Shown here in pieces: positions 16,294 to 25,731 of a stretch of DNA of 64,000 bases. The notes below the pieces were generated by a model. The model was not told the origin of the DNA, searched no databases, and saw nothing but the letters and a program-made list of their open reading frames with translations. The stretch comes from Treponema sp. UBA6988 (GTDB lineage: Bacteria > Spirochaetota > Spirochaetia > Treponematales > Treponemataceae). The stretch is taken from the NCBI GenBank assembly GCA_002448445.1, contig DJYC01000112.1, forward strand, positions 54,550-118,549, in the 5' to 3' direction. How positions within the stretch are numbered: position 1 is the stretch's first letter; each line of letters begins with the position of its first letter. Made by a program: the position numbers and the translations under genes.

Positions 16294-16418
16294 AATTGGC
16301 TCTCAGCGGTTTTTGCCCCGAAAAAAGGCTTCCGCGCTTTCCCTCCGGGCACGGTAAACGCACTTACTATACCGTGTGTGCAGAATTTTTTTCGGGTCAA
16401 AAACCGCTTACGCCAATT
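16294..16418. repeat. 125-nt inverted-repeat element
   Basis: Left arm 16294-16326 (AATTGGC...CCCGAAAAAA) and right arm 16386-16418 (TTTTTTCGGG...GCCAATT) are complementary over about 33 nt with a few mismatches. A nested stem CACGGTA/TACCGTG lies in the loop. The element fills most of the gap between pncB and the aminopeptidase gene. It could be a MITE-like element, a long hairpin RNA or a bidirectional terminator. Confidence 0.65.
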
Positions 16419-16476
16419 ACTTTACAAGAAAATAAAAGCTCGAACTTGCCCAAGAGCATAGAAAGGAAGGAAAAAC

Positions 16477-17847
16477 ATGGCACAAGATAATGAACTGATT
16501 TGTGGATACAAGGATTTTTTGGCTAAGGGAAAGACTGAGCGGGAATGCGTTGCTTTCCTTGTAAAAGAAGCAGAAAAGAATGGTTATAAGAACATAGATT
16601 CGCTTGAAAAGGTAAAGGCAGGGGACAAGGTTTACCTTACCAAGTTTGGAAAGGCCATTGCCCTCTTTGACATAGGAAGCGACGGCTTGGAAAAGGGAAT
16701 GAACATTCTTGGCGCCCACATAGACTCTCCCCGTCTGGACGTAAAGCAGAACCCTGTCTACGAAAGCGACTTTATCGTCTACCTTAACACCCACTACTAC
16801 GGCGGAATCAAGAAGTACCAGTGGCTTACCCTGCCGCTTGCCATTCACGGTGTTGTCTGCAAAAAGGACGGCAGCACAGTGAATGTTTGCATTGGCGAAA
16901 AGGAAGATGACCCTGTCTTTGTAATTTCCGACATACTTCCCCACCTTGCGCAAAAGCAGATGAAGGAAACCGCAGCTGAATTCATTCCGGGAGAAACGCT
17001 GGACCTTATTTTGGGAAGCGAGATTCCCCTTGACCCGAGCGAATCCTCTGCAAAGGCTGACAAAGCAGACAAGTCTGACAAGCCCGAAAAAGACAAGGCT
17101 AAAAAGGCTGTGCTTAAGCTCCTAAAGGATGCATATAATATAGAAGAAAAAGACTTTGGTTCAGCAGAACTTGAAGTTGTTCCCGCAGGACTTCCCCGCG
17201 ACCTTGGCCTTGACCGCTCAATGATTCTTGCCTACGGACAGGACGACCGCTCATGCGCCTACACTTCGGCCTATGCCCTTTTTAACAGCAAGGCAGAAAA
17301 GCGCACCAACTGCTGTCTTTGCGTGGACAAGGAAGAAATCGGTTCGGTTGGGGCAACAGGCATGGCTTCCCACTTCTTTGAGAATGCGGTTGCTGAACTG
17401 GTTGCCCGCATGGGAGACTACAGCGAGCTTACCCTTAGAAGATGCCTTAACAACAGCTACATGCTTTCAAGCGACGTTAATGCGGCTTATGACCCCCAGC
17501 ACGGAGACTTGTACGACAAGGCAAACGCTTCTTTCCTTAACGGTGGAATCGTATTCAACAAGTACACAGGTTCCAGGGGCAAGTACGATGCAAGCGATGC
17601 TTCACCGGAATTTATTGCCATGCTTAGGAATGCACTGGACAAGGCAAACGTTAAGTACCAGATGGCGGAACTTGGCAAAGTGGATCAGGGCGGCGGTGGA
17701 ACAATTGCCTACCTTGCGGCAAAATACGGCATGTACGTGCTTGACGCGGGCGTTTCTGTTCTTAGCATGCACGCACCCTGGGAAATTACCGCAAAAGAGG
17801 ACCTTGTTCAGGCGGCAAACGCATACAAGGCTTTTCTTAAGCTGTAG
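16477..17847 (+). CDS. M18-family aminopeptidase
   Basis: 456 residues. Zinc-site motifs of M18 are present: GAHIDSPRLD, DDRSCAY, DKEEIGSVGATGM and a late SMHAPWE. M18 enzymes are large cytoplasmic complexes that release N-terminal acidic or neutral residues. An unusual charged linker rich in K, D and A (residues 190-208) sits after the first half; it is likely a surface insertion. The start has a GGAAGG site. It appears to be a single-gene unit. Confidence 0.9.
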   Translation: MAQDNELICGYKDFLAKGKTERECVAFLVKEAEKNGYKNIDSLEKVKAGDKVYLTKFGKAIALFDIGSDGLEKGMNILGAHIDSPRLDVKQNPVYESDFIVYLNTHYYGGIKKYQWLTLPLAIHGVVCKKDGSTVNVCIGEKEDDPVFVISDILPHLAQKQMKETAAEFIPGETLDLILGSEIPLDPSESSAKADKADKSDKPEKDKAKKAVLKLLKDAYNIEEKDFGSAELEVVPAGLPRDLGLDRSMILAYGQDDRSCAYTSAYALFNSKAEKRTNCCLCVDKEEIGSVGATGMASHFFENAVAELVARMGDYSELTLRRCLNNSYMLSSDVNAAYDPQHGDLYDKANASFLNGGIVFNKYTGSRGKYDASDASPEFIAMLRNALDKANVKYQMAELGKVDQGGGGTIAYLAAKYGMYVLDAGVSVLSMHAPWEITAKEDLVQAANAYKAFLKL

Positions 17848-17943
17848 AAATTGTCTTCTAGACGGCATTGCAATTTTACCACACCTCAAACATGCAGCGT
17901 CAACTAGAACCCATCGTTTCTTTGCAGAAGCACATGGGCATTG

Positions 17944-19122
17944 CTAAAGCTTTACCGTCTTTATGCGCAGGGCAGATGCAGCAAGGGCGGCTGCCAGGGA
18001 TATTCCCGCATATAAAAGCAGGCCGAATATCCCGCCTGTTTTGTGAATGGCGGTAAGGTAAAGGTAGGGAGGAAAGATTTTCTGTATTGCGGCAGGGGCA
18101 TTTATGCTTATGAAGACCGGGCAGACGATGAATGTTGCAAGCAGGATAAGGGGCATGGCTCCAGCAAGCAGGGCTTCGTCATTGAATGCGGCGCAGAAAA
18201 AGGCGCAGAAGGCGGCAGTTGCAAGCGAATAGGCCAAAAGCAGGGGGACTTCCTTTGTCCAGCCTTCAAACGTTCCCGAAAAATAGAGTGAAAGAATCAT
18301 TACAAGGCAGGCATCAAAGACCGGCAAAAATATGTAGAAGATGCGTAGGAAAAGTCTGCTGCGTCTGGAAAACCATACGAAGAGGCCCTTTTTGTCATCG
18401 CGTATGTAGTAAAAGGCTGCGGCAAACCCCAGAATCAGCAGGAAAATGCTGCAAAGTCCGCGGACAGGGGCTGCCAGCAGGGGAACTTCCCTTGGCTTTG
18501 AAAGACCCTGTCCTTGTGGCCCGGCATATTCAACGGAAAAAACAGCAGCCTTTGGGCGGTTTTTATTGTACATGGAGTTAAAGACTTCCTGGTCTGCGGC
18601 ACTTGTAAAAGCGGTGTCATCAAGGCGGGCAATGTAGTTCCTTGTAATCTGGCAGGAAATGCGGGAAAAAAGGCGGCCAAAAATCAATTCGGTTATGAGG
18701 CGGGTCACGACGGTGTTCTTTTTTACAATGACCCCTATCTGCTTTTTTACAGACTTGCCCTTTTCAAATTCGCGGAAGGATTCCTGCAGGTCGGAGGGAA
18801 TGGCAAAGCCTACGGAAATCTTTCCCTCGGTTACGGCATCCTCCAGCTGGGATTCGGAGGAAAAGAATTCGTATTTTACAAGGCTGTCTCCGGAAAAAGC
18901 ATCATTCATGGCCTGCTTTGTGTATTCGTCAGGGCCAGTGCCACCTGCAGACTGGGAAAGAGTATAGCCCACCTTTATGCCAATGTCCTTGCTCCGGGAA
19001 GCCCTGTTCAAGGACAAGGCGGAAAGGGGCAAAAGCAAAAGAAGCATTATAAAGACCGGGGTTTTTAGGAAGCGCTTGTTCAAAAGGTGAACGCGGCGCA
19101 GCAAAAGGACTGTTCTATTCAT
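17944..19122 (-). CDS. ABC-2-type exporter permease, second subunit
   Basis: About 392 residues. One N-terminal membrane segment, a periplasmic domain of about 170 residues, then five or six membrane segments: the YhgE/ABC-2 layout. The ATG at 19122 has a strong SD (AGGAGAA) and overlaps the stop of the preceding permease by 8 nt. The longer frame upstream is a read-through. With its neighbours it makes a heteromeric exporter. The substrate is unknown; homologues move drugs, lipids or polysaccharides. Confidence 0.8.
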   Translation of the reverse strand: MNRTVLLLRRVHLLNKRFLKTPVFIMLLLLLPLSALSLNRASRSKDIGIKVGYTLSQSAGGTGPDEYTKQAMNDAFSGDSLVKYEFFSSESQLEDAVTEGKISVGFAIPSDLQESFREFEKGKSVKKQIGVIVKKNTVVTRLITELIFGRLFSRISCQITRNYIARLDDTAFTSAADQEVFNSMYNKNRPKAAVFSVEYAGPQGQGLSKPREVPLLAAPVRGLCSIFLLILGFAAAFYYIRDDKKGLFVWFSRRSRLFLRIFYIFLPVFDACLVMILSLYFSGTFEGWTKEVPLLLAYSLATAAFCAFFCAAFNDEALLAGAMPLILLATFIVCPVFISINAPAAIQKIFPPYLYLTAIHKTGGIFGLLLYAGISLAAALAASALRIKTVKL

Positions 19123-20374
19123 GCAAAATTCTCCTGCGGCGTAAGAAGACTGTAAGGACAAAAAGAAGTAGCGTGTAAAAGGCCGTAAGCAGACTGGGCC
19201 AGGGAGATGGATTTTCCCTAAAGGCAGACCGTATGCTTTCAAAGGCAACCCCACCGGGCGAGAATTTTGAAGCGATGCGCATTGCCTTGGGAAAAAGTTC
19301 CACCGGGTAAAAGCAGCCGCCAAGGTAGGCAAGGAAGACTGCCACTATAAAAAGCAGGGAAAGACCGCTTACCGTATCGCGCACGTTTTCCAGCAGGAAA
19401 AGTTCAAGGGATACGGCAAAGGCCACGGCAGGAATCAGGTTCACCAGGAAACCGAACCGCCAGAAAAAGTCCAGGTTTTCAAGTTCGGGAATAAAGCCTT
19501 CTGCATGCCCTATGGTAAAGATGAACGCAATTGCCGGCAGGGCAAGGACTGAGGAAAGAAGCGCAAGGCAGGAAAGCCAGTCTGATGCAACAAGAAGAAG
19601 GGATGAGCGCCCCCTGCTTGCAAGAACCTTCTGCATGGAATCGTCCGCTCGTATGTAGATAAAGGCATTCCCCAGCCCCCACAAAAGCAGGAAGAAGAAT
19701 ATCATTGCGCAAAGATAGTAGGCCCCAAGGGAAAGGACTTCCCCGGCCATGAGTTCCCTTGTGCCAAAGAGCGCTTGCCGCCCCACCACAAGGTTTGCAT
19801 AGTGGAAGTTAAGCTCGTATTCCCAGGAGCGTTCCTTTTTTCCGTAGCGCCCCAAGTGGTTTGCGTAATAGTCATGGTAAGTGTAGATTCCTGCCTGTGT
19901 GTCCGTGATTAGGGAAGATGCCCCGTCCAAAAACTCAGTGAGAATCTTTGTGCCAAGTCCTGCCTGTGCGCTTCCCAAAACGACTTTTATAGTCTTGTTT
20001 CTTCCATATATGATTGAATCGATGAAGCCGTTGGGAATGACCGCATAGAGGTTAATCTCGCCAGAATAGAGCATTTTTTCCGCCTCTTCCTCGCTGGAAA
20101 GCTGGGTGAAGTCAACGGAAAAGCGGAAGTTGTCCATGTGCTCAAGGGCATAAATTCCCATTTGGAAATACTTCCCTTCGTTGTTCTCCACAAGGCCTAT
20201 TTTTATCTTGGAATAATCGCTCTTGGATGAAGAAGACGAGAACTTTGCGTAGAAAAGGGCAGAAGCCATGCAGAAAATCAGCAGGGACATGAGAAAAATC
20301 TTGGGAAAACTCCTGAAGCTTCTCTTTAGCTGCAGGCGGGCATAGTTCATGCGGCTGTTCACGGCGGGCCTCAT
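19115..20374 (-). CDS. ABC-2-type exporter permease, first subunit
   Basis: 419 residues with the same layout as the next permease: a membrane anchor near residues 25-45, an extracytoplasmic domain to about 200, then a block of membrane segments. The start overlaps the ATPase stop as ATGA (20371-20374), indicating translational coupling. The two permeases are paralogues in shape but not near-identical. Inner-membrane location. Confidence 0.8.
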   Translation of the reverse strand: MRPAVNSRMNYARLQLKRSFRSFPKIFLMSLLIFCMASALFYAKFSSSSSKSDYSKIKIGLVENNEGKYFQMGIYALEHMDNFRFSVDFTQLSSEEEAEKMLYSGEINLYAVIPNGFIDSIIYGRNKTIKVVLGSAQAGLGTKILTEFLDGASSLITDTQAGIYTYHDYYANHLGRYGKKERSWEYELNFHYANLVVGRQALFGTRELMAGEVLSLGAYYLCAMIFFFLLLWGLGNAFIYIRADDSMQKVLASRGRSSLLLVASDWLSCLALLSSVLALPAIAFIFTIGHAEGFIPELENLDFFWRFGFLVNLIPAVAFAVSLELFLLENVRDTVSGLSLLFIVAVFLAYLGGCFYPVELFPKAMRIASKFSPGGVAFESIRSAFRENPSPWPSLLTAFYTLLLFVLTVFLRRRRILHE

Positions 20375-21054
20375 ATTGAATTTTCCAGGTCGCGCACAAG
20401 GGCCTTTACGTCGCCTGTATAACGGTAGGGCTCCAGTTTACCTGAGGAAAGCATGTAGCATGAATCGCAGAATTCAATTTCCTGTATGTCGTGGGTAACA
20501 AGGATTGCCGTTCCACCGCCAGCACAGAATTCGCCCAGGTAGCCAAGGATTTGCTCCTTGCAGATTATGTCCAGCGATGCGGAGGGCTCGTCAAGCAAAA
20601 GAATTTCGGGGTCATTTGCAACCGCACAGGCTATGGAAAGGCGCTTTTTCATTCCACCGGACATTTTTGAAACAGGCGTGTGGATAAAGTCCCTTATGCC
20701 AAGCCTCTGCAGTATGCCGGAGGAAAGGGAATCTTCCAGGGAGGATTTTTTTGCCGGATACCAGAGGCTCAGGTTGTCAAGGGCTGAAAGCTCGGGGAAA
20801 AGCGGAATGCCCTGGGGGACATAGCCTTGAACCCTGTTACGGAATTTTGCATCGGTAAGCAGGTTCCGTCCCTGCCATACGGAAGAACCGGAGTCTGGCT
20901 TAAGGATTCCCGCCAGAATGGAAAGCAGGGTGGATTTTCCTGTACCGTTCTTTCCAAGTATGCCCACGCATTTTCCCTCCGAAGCTGAAAAGGATGCATC
21001 GGAAAGGACAACTTTCTTCCTATATATTTTACTTATATGCGAAACTTCCAACAT
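20371..21054 (-). CDS. ABC exporter ATP-binding protein
   Basis: 227 residues. Walker A GKNGTGKST, signature MSGGMKKR, Walker B ILLLDEPSA and the switch histidine in VTHD are all present. It powers the two downstream ABC-2 permeases. Two ATGs compete (21060 and 21054). The promoter -10 box ends only 3 nt before the first and 9 nt before the second, so 21054 (MLEVSHISK) is preferred. Confidence 0.88.
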   Translation of the reverse strand: MLEVSHISKIYRKKVVLSDASFSASEGKCVGILGKNGTGKSTLLSILAGILKPDSGSSVWQGRNLLTDAKFRNRVQGYVPQGIPLFPELSALDNLSLWYPAKKSSLEDSLSSGILQRLGIRDFIHTPVSKMSGGMKKRLSIACAVANDPEILLLDEPSASLDIICKEQILGYLGEFCAGGGTAILVTHDIQEIEFCDSCYMLSSGKLEPYRYTGDVKALVRDLENSI

Positions 21055-21063
21055 AACCATAGG

Positions 21064-21092
21064 ATTTTACCGCTTTTGCTTGATTTGTGCAA
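21064..21092 (-). promoter_or_regulatory. Promoter of the ABC exporter operon, nearly leaderless
   Basis: Minus strand: TTGCAC (21092-21087), 17 nt, TAAAAT (21069-21064). The -10 box ends 9 nt before the ATG at 21054. No SD site is visible. Confidence 0.6.
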
Positions 21093-21216
21093 TTCATATA
21101 AAAACTATATAAAAAATGAAACTGCCGGGTCTTTCCTTCAAGGAATTCAAAAATCATGCGTTTGCTTGCGGTTTTTAGGCAAAGGGTGAAAAAGACAGGA
21201 AAAATTTAGCGTTATG

Positions 21217-21245
21217 TTGCTTTTTTGCACTTTTTGAATTATAGT
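21217..21245 (+). promoter_or_regulatory. Promoter of the 504-residue lipoprotein gene
   Basis: TTGCTT (21217-21222), 17 nt, TATAGT (21240-21245), then a leader with AAGGAG before the ATG at 21274. Confidence 0.5.
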
Positions 21246-21273
21246 CTTACTAGTTTCATTTTAAGGAGTTTAT

Positions 21274-22788
21274 ATGAAAAAGATTACACTCACAGGAGCA
21301 CTTGCTGCACTTATGGCCTCGGCAATGCTCCTTGCAGGCTGCGGTAATTCATCCAAGGCAAACAAAATGGAGCCTGCAGAATACTACAGCTACATTGAGA
21401 ACAAGGCCGTCGACGAAGGGCTCAAGTCATCAAAGTCCTTTTCATTTGAAGAAGGCTTTTCTGCAGACTTTGGTCTCAAGTTTGCCCTTCTTAAAGAAGG
21501 AAAGGCCCTTGCAAAGACATACATGGGTGCCATGGGCGGTGCAGACGGAGTTTCTGACCTTGACTGGCTCAACAACATTGACTTGACCGGAAACCTTTCC
21601 GTAAACAAGGGTGCCTTGGCTGCAAACATGACTGGCAGCGTAAACAGTGCAAAAATCAACCTGGACGCAGTCATGGACGAAAATTCAGCATGCCTCCGCG
21701 TTCCTGAGCTGAACAAGGACTATGTTTCCCTTCCAGCAGCATTCCTCGGCGCAAATTCAGGCCTTAACGTTGGCGAAATCATAAAGGCATACACTGAATA
21801 CATCACATCCATCCCCAATTATGAGGAAATCGTTTCCGAAGTCAACAAGTACAAGGATACCTACCTCAAGTACGCAACTGACGTTACAAAGAGCACTTCT
21901 AACTTAACCAGGGGCGGAAAGTCTCAGGAACTCACGGTTCTTACCGTAAACTTTGAGGGCGAAAACGCAGAAAACCTCGTAAAGGACATTCTTACACTCG
22001 CAAAGAGCGACGAATGCTTCAAGAGGGTCATCTCAGCCTTTGAAAACTACCAGAAGGCTTTGGCACCCTACAGTGACGCATTCACTTACAGCAAGTTTGA
22101 AGAGGCAATCGATGACCTTTTGGACGACATGGAGGAATTCGGGCTCGGAGAATTCTCCAACATAAAGATGGACGTATTCGTAAACTCAAAGGACGAAATC
22201 TGCGGAAGGACATTCAAGCTCAGCGACAATGAAATGGCTTCTTATGCCGTAACAAAAGACGGAAAGGACTTTGGATTTGAACTTTCTGCAGGCCCGGACG
22301 GAAGCATTGCAAGCATAAAGGGCAACGGAAAGTGCAAGGGCGACGTTTATACCGGCGACTACACCCTTTCCGTGCAGGGAAAAGACGTCCAGAAGTTCAC
22401 GATTGAAAACTTTGACGCAAAGGCTTTAAAGAAGGGCCTTGTAAAAGCTACGGTCAAGTTCACACCCGAAAACGCAGCCATGAGCGCCTACCAGTTTGCA
22501 GTTGACTTCAACGGGGATTCCACCAGCCAGAAGTACGGAGTTACGGTTGCCCAGGATTCCAAGAAGCTTGCAACTCTTGAGTATTCAACAAAGATTGCCA
22601 AGAATTCTAAGGTAAAGATGCCTTCAGACGCAGTTTCCATAGAAGACGGGGAAGCCTTCCAGAAGTACACAAAGTCACTCAAGTTTGACAACCTCAATTC
22701 TATCATCAAAAAGATTGGCATGCCCAAGGAACTCGAGGGCCAGCTTACAGGCGCAGTAGACGGACTTGCAAAGTCTTTCGCTGAATAA
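21274..22788 (+). CDS. Uncharacterised lipoprotein
   Basis: 504 residues. The signal peptide MKKITLTGALAALM ends in a lipobox (LLAGC), so it should be lipid-anchored. The mature part is rich in Lys, Asp and Ser with beta-strand-like alternation, and no named domain was recognised. The overall shape (repeated strand pairs, few cysteines) recalls spirochaete surface lipoproteins that fold as long beta-sheets. SD AAGGAG, 6 nt upstream. Function unknown. Confidence 0.75.
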   Translation: MKKITLTGALAALMASAMLLAGCGNSSKANKMEPAEYYSYIENKAVDEGLKSSKSFSFEEGFSADFGLKFALLKEGKALAKTYMGAMGGADGVSDLDWLNNIDLTGNLSVNKGALAANMTGSVNSAKINLDAVMDENSACLRVPELNKDYVSLPAAFLGANSGLNVGEIIKAYTEYITSIPNYEEIVSEVNKYKDTYLKYATDVTKSTSNLTRGGKSQELTVLTVNFEGENAENLVKDILTLAKSDECFKRVISAFENYQKALAPYSDAFTYSKFEEAIDDLLDDMEEFGLGEFSNIKMDVFVNSKDEICGRTFKLSDNEMASYAVTKDGKDFGFELSAGPDGSIASIKGNGKCKGDVYTGDYTLSVQGKDVQKFTIENFDAKALKKGLVKATVKFTPENAAMSAYQFAVDFNGDSTSQKYGVTVAQDSKKLATLEYSTKIAKNSKVKMPSDAVSIEDGEAFQKYTKSLKFDNLNSIIKKIGMPKELEGQLTGAVDGLAKSFAE

Positions 22789-23033
22789 TCCTTAGCATTA
22801 CAGGGGCGGGACGGCACAAACCAAGGCTTTGCCCTGCCCCCCTTCCTTTCCAAACCCGCCTTTTTTGCACCACCAGACAAAAAAAATTCATCTGTACCCA
22901 TAAAATCATAAAAAAACGCATACTGTCCAACATAAAAAAAAACAAAAAAAATTTGGCACCAAAAAACCGTCCAATTTTGCGAAAAATAAGGCTTTCCGCC
23001 TGTTTTGGCCAGAAAAATCTCTATTTTGGGACA

Positions 23034-23090
23034 TTGACTTAAAACGCTACGGATAGTAGACTAATATTAATTGAACACCATATCTAGGGC
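23034..23090 (+). promoter_or_regulatory. nrdD promoter with possible NrdR-box-like sites
   Basis: TTGACT (23034-23039), 17 nt, TAGACT (23057-23062). Two degenerate 16-nt sites resembling the NrdR box (acaCwATATATwGtgt) lie at 23044-23059 and 23075-23090, 31 nt apart, the spacing typical of NrdR pairs. The second matches about 12 of 16 positions, the first only about 9 or 10. The rest of the 404-nt gap holds a GC-rich hairpin after the lipoprotein gene (22801-22841) and nothing coding. Confidence 0.35.
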
Positions 23091-23192
23091 AGAGGGAAAA
23101 ACCAATACCAAACAAAGGGCAGAAATACCGGGCAGAAATGCCGGAATTAGATGCCCAATCTCATAAAGTAATACTGGAGTGTGTAAGTTTCT

Positions 23193-25409
23193 ATGAAGAT
23201 AATAAAGCGCAGCGGCTCGGAAGTTCTTTTTGACAGGGAAAAAATCGTACTTGCAATTCGCAAGGCAAACAACCGTCAGGAAGTTAACGAAAAAGAACGC
23301 CTTACGGAAGCACAGATAAATTCTATAGTAGACGACATTGAAATTGAATGTCACAAAAGCGGCCATGCACTGAGCGTAGAAAATATTCAGGACCTTGTAG
23401 AAGACGGAATCATGCAGAACGGCGCCTTTAAGGTGGCAAAGCTCTACATAACATACCGCTATCTCCATAACCTGCAAAGAAATACAACCGACGAGCAGAT
23501 CTTAAGCCTCTTGGAGGAAAACAATGAGGAAGTAAAGCAGGAAAACTCCAACAAGAACCCCACCGTTGTTTCCGTACAGCGCGATTACATGGCCGGGGAA
23601 GTAAGCAAGGACATTACCCGCCGCTTCCTCCTGGACGAAGACATTGCCGCCGCCCACGACCAGGGCCTTATCCACTTCCACGACGCTGACTATTTTGCCC
23701 AGCACATGCACAACTGCGACCTTGTTAACTTGGAAGACATGCTGCAGAACGGAACCGTAATCAGCGGCACAAAGATAGACAGGCCTCATTCATTCTCCAC
23801 AGCCTGCAACATAGCAACACAGATAATCGCCCAGGTTGCATCCTGCCAGTACGGCGGACAGAGCATCTCCCTTGCCCACCTTGCGCCATTCGTTCAGGTT
23901 AGCAGGGAAAAGATTCAGAAAGACATCCGCGACACAATGTCCGAGACAGGCATAACAGTAGACGAGCAGCAGTTCAAGTACATGGTGGAACGCCGCCTGC
24001 GCTCAGAAATCACCAAGGGTGTACAGACAATCCAGTACCAGGTAATCACCCTTATGACCACAAACGGTCAGGCTCCTTTCGTAACCGTCTTCATGTACCT
24101 TAACGAAGCCAAGACTGAGCAGGAAAAAGCCGACCTTGCAATCATCATAGAAGAAGTCCTTAAGCAGCGCTACCAGGGCGTAAAGAACGAAAAGGGTGCC
24201 TGGATAACACCAGCCTTCCCCAAGCTCATCTACGTACTGGAAAACGACAACATAGAGCCCAATTCCAAGTATTACTACCTAACAGAACTCGCCGCCCGCT
24301 GCACAGCCCGCCGCATGGTTCCAGACTACATCTCCGAAAAAATGATGTTCAGCATGAAGGTAGACGGCAACGGAGAAGGCAACTGCTACCCCTGCATGGG
24401 ATGCCGCTCCTTCCTTACCCCGGACAAGACAGGCAACGGCTACGCAAACATAGCAAACGCAGGCAACTGGCAGCCAGGAGTCTCCAAGTACTACGGCCGC
24501 TTTAATCAGGGAGTCGTAACGCTCAACCTTGTGGACGTGGCCTGCTCATCCTACCGCGACATGGACAAATTCTGGCAGATATTAGACGAAAGGCTTGAAC
24601 TCTGCCACCGCGCCCTGCAAATCCGCCACAACCGCCTTATGGGAACAAAAAGCGACGCAGCCCCAATCCTTTGGCAGAACGGAGCACTTGCCCGCTTGAA
24701 AAAAGGCGAAACAATAGACAAGCTGCTCTTTGGAGGCTATTCAACAATAAGCCTTGGCTATGCAGGACTCTGCGAATGCGTACGCTACATGACAGGCTCT
24801 TCCCACACCTCAGAAGAAGGAAAGCCCTTTGCGCTAAAAGTAATGCACGCTTTAAACGATGCCTGTGCCAAGTGGAAGGAAGCAGAAAACATTGACTATT
24901 CCCTCTACGGAACCCCGCTCGAAAGCACAACCTACAAGTTTGCCAAGTGCCTCAAGAACCGCTTTGGTATCATCCCCGGCGTAACGGACAAAAACTACAT
25001 AACAAACAGCTACCATGTAAACGTCACCGAAAAAATCGATGCCTTTACCAAACTCACCTTTGAAAGCGAATTCCAAAAGCTAAGCCCGGGTGGAGCCGTA
25101 AGCTACGTGGAAGTGCCCAACATGGAAGGCAACATACCTGCCGTAATGACCCTGCTCAAGCACATCTACAACAACATCATGTACGCAGAACTCAACACCA
25201 AGAGCGACTACTGCCAGAAATGTGGCTACACAGGCGAAATAAACATCGTAAGCGACGGCGAAGGAAAGCTGGTCTGGGAATGCCCCAACTGCGGCAACCG
25301 CGACCAAAGCACCATGAACGTTGCCCGCCGCACCTGCGGTTACATTGGCACCCAGTACTGGAACCAGGGCCGCACCCAGGAAATAAAAGAGAGGGTCTTG
25401 CACCTCTAG
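23193..25409 (+). CDS. nrdD: Anaerobic (class III) ribonucleoside-triphosphate reductase
   Basis: 738 residues. An N-terminal ATP-cone (residues 1-90, KIIKRSGSEVLFDREKI) precedes the glycyl-radical enzyme body. Near the C-terminus are two zinc-binding CxxC pairs (CQKCGY and CPNCGN) and the glycyl-radical motif RTCGYIG. It makes deoxynucleotides under anoxia and needs the radical SAM activase NrdG. No nrdG is adjacent; a repeat element follows instead. The gene marks an anaerobic lifestyle. Confidence 0.93.
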   Translation: MKIIKRSGSEVLFDREKIVLAIRKANNRQEVNEKERLTEAQINSIVDDIEIECHKSGHALSVENIQDLVEDGIMQNGAFKVAKLYITYRYLHNLQRNTTDEQILSLLEENNEEVKQENSNKNPTVVSVQRDYMAGEVSKDITRRFLLDEDIAAAHDQGLIHFHDADYFAQHMHNCDLVNLEDMLQNGTVISGTKIDRPHSFSTACNIATQIIAQVASCQYGGQSISLAHLAPFVQVSREKIQKDIRDTMSETGITVDEQQFKYMVERRLRSEITKGVQTIQYQVITLMTTNGQAPFVTVFMYLNEAKTEQEKADLAIIIEEVLKQRYQGVKNEKGAWITPAFPKLIYVLENDNIEPNSKYYYLTELAARCTARRMVPDYISEKMMFSMKVDGNGEGNCYPCMGCRSFLTPDKTGNGYANIANAGNWQPGVSKYYGRFNQGVVTLNLVDVACSSYRDMDKFWQILDERLELCHRALQIRHNRLMGTKSDAAPILWQNGALARLKKGETIDKLLFGGYSTISLGYAGLCECVRYMTGSSHTSEEGKPFALKVMHALNDACAKWKEAENIDYSLYGTPLESTTYKFAKCLKNRFGIIPGVTDKNYITNSYHVNVTEKIDAFTKLTFESEFQKLSPGGAVSYVEVPNMEGNIPAVMTLLKHIYNNIMYAELNTKSDYCQKCGYTGEINIVSDGEGKLVWECPNCGNRDQSTMNVARRTCGYIGTQYWNQGRTQEIKERVLHL

Positions 25410-25457
25410 GCTTTTGTCTTCTGAATTTTCCTAATCTGGAGCATACTTGTTGGTAAA

Positions 25458-25695
25458 ACTGTGTCCGGTCCTTCGGAACCGGCCAGACTTCCACGTCATT
25501 TTATCTCGCAAAAGCGCAGCGCCAAGGAGGGGCGCGTCTTTTCTTTGCAAGCACAACTGGTTAGTTTTCGTAAGAAAACTAACGGGATAAAATGACATGG
25601 AAGGCATTTTATCCCGCTTTGCAGGGTTCCGCGGGTCCCTTCCCGCTCCATTGCCTGACGGCAACGCGTTCCGCGCCCTTCCAATCGGGGCTAGG
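25458..25695 (-). repeat. Long composite repeat, copy D (contains a cloverleaf)
   Basis: From ACTGTGTCC (25458) to CTAGG (25695). The cloverleaf is at 25613-25695: outer CCCG/CGGG, inner AGGG/CCCT, hairpins CGCG-GAA-CGCG, TTGCC-GTCA-GGCAA, GCGGG-AAGGGA-CCCGC. The left part adds four hairpins: CCGGTCC/GGAACCGG, GCGCC/GGCGC, GTTAGTTTTC/GAAAACTAAC and CGGGATAAAATG/CATTTTATCCCG. A degenerate third copy of the last word (TCATTTTATCTCGC) lies near 25496. It fills the gap between nrdD and the MATE gene. Confidence 0.75.
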
Positions 25696-25731
25696 CTCAA
25701 TATCAAGAAAGCCCCCGCCAAGCATTGCCAA

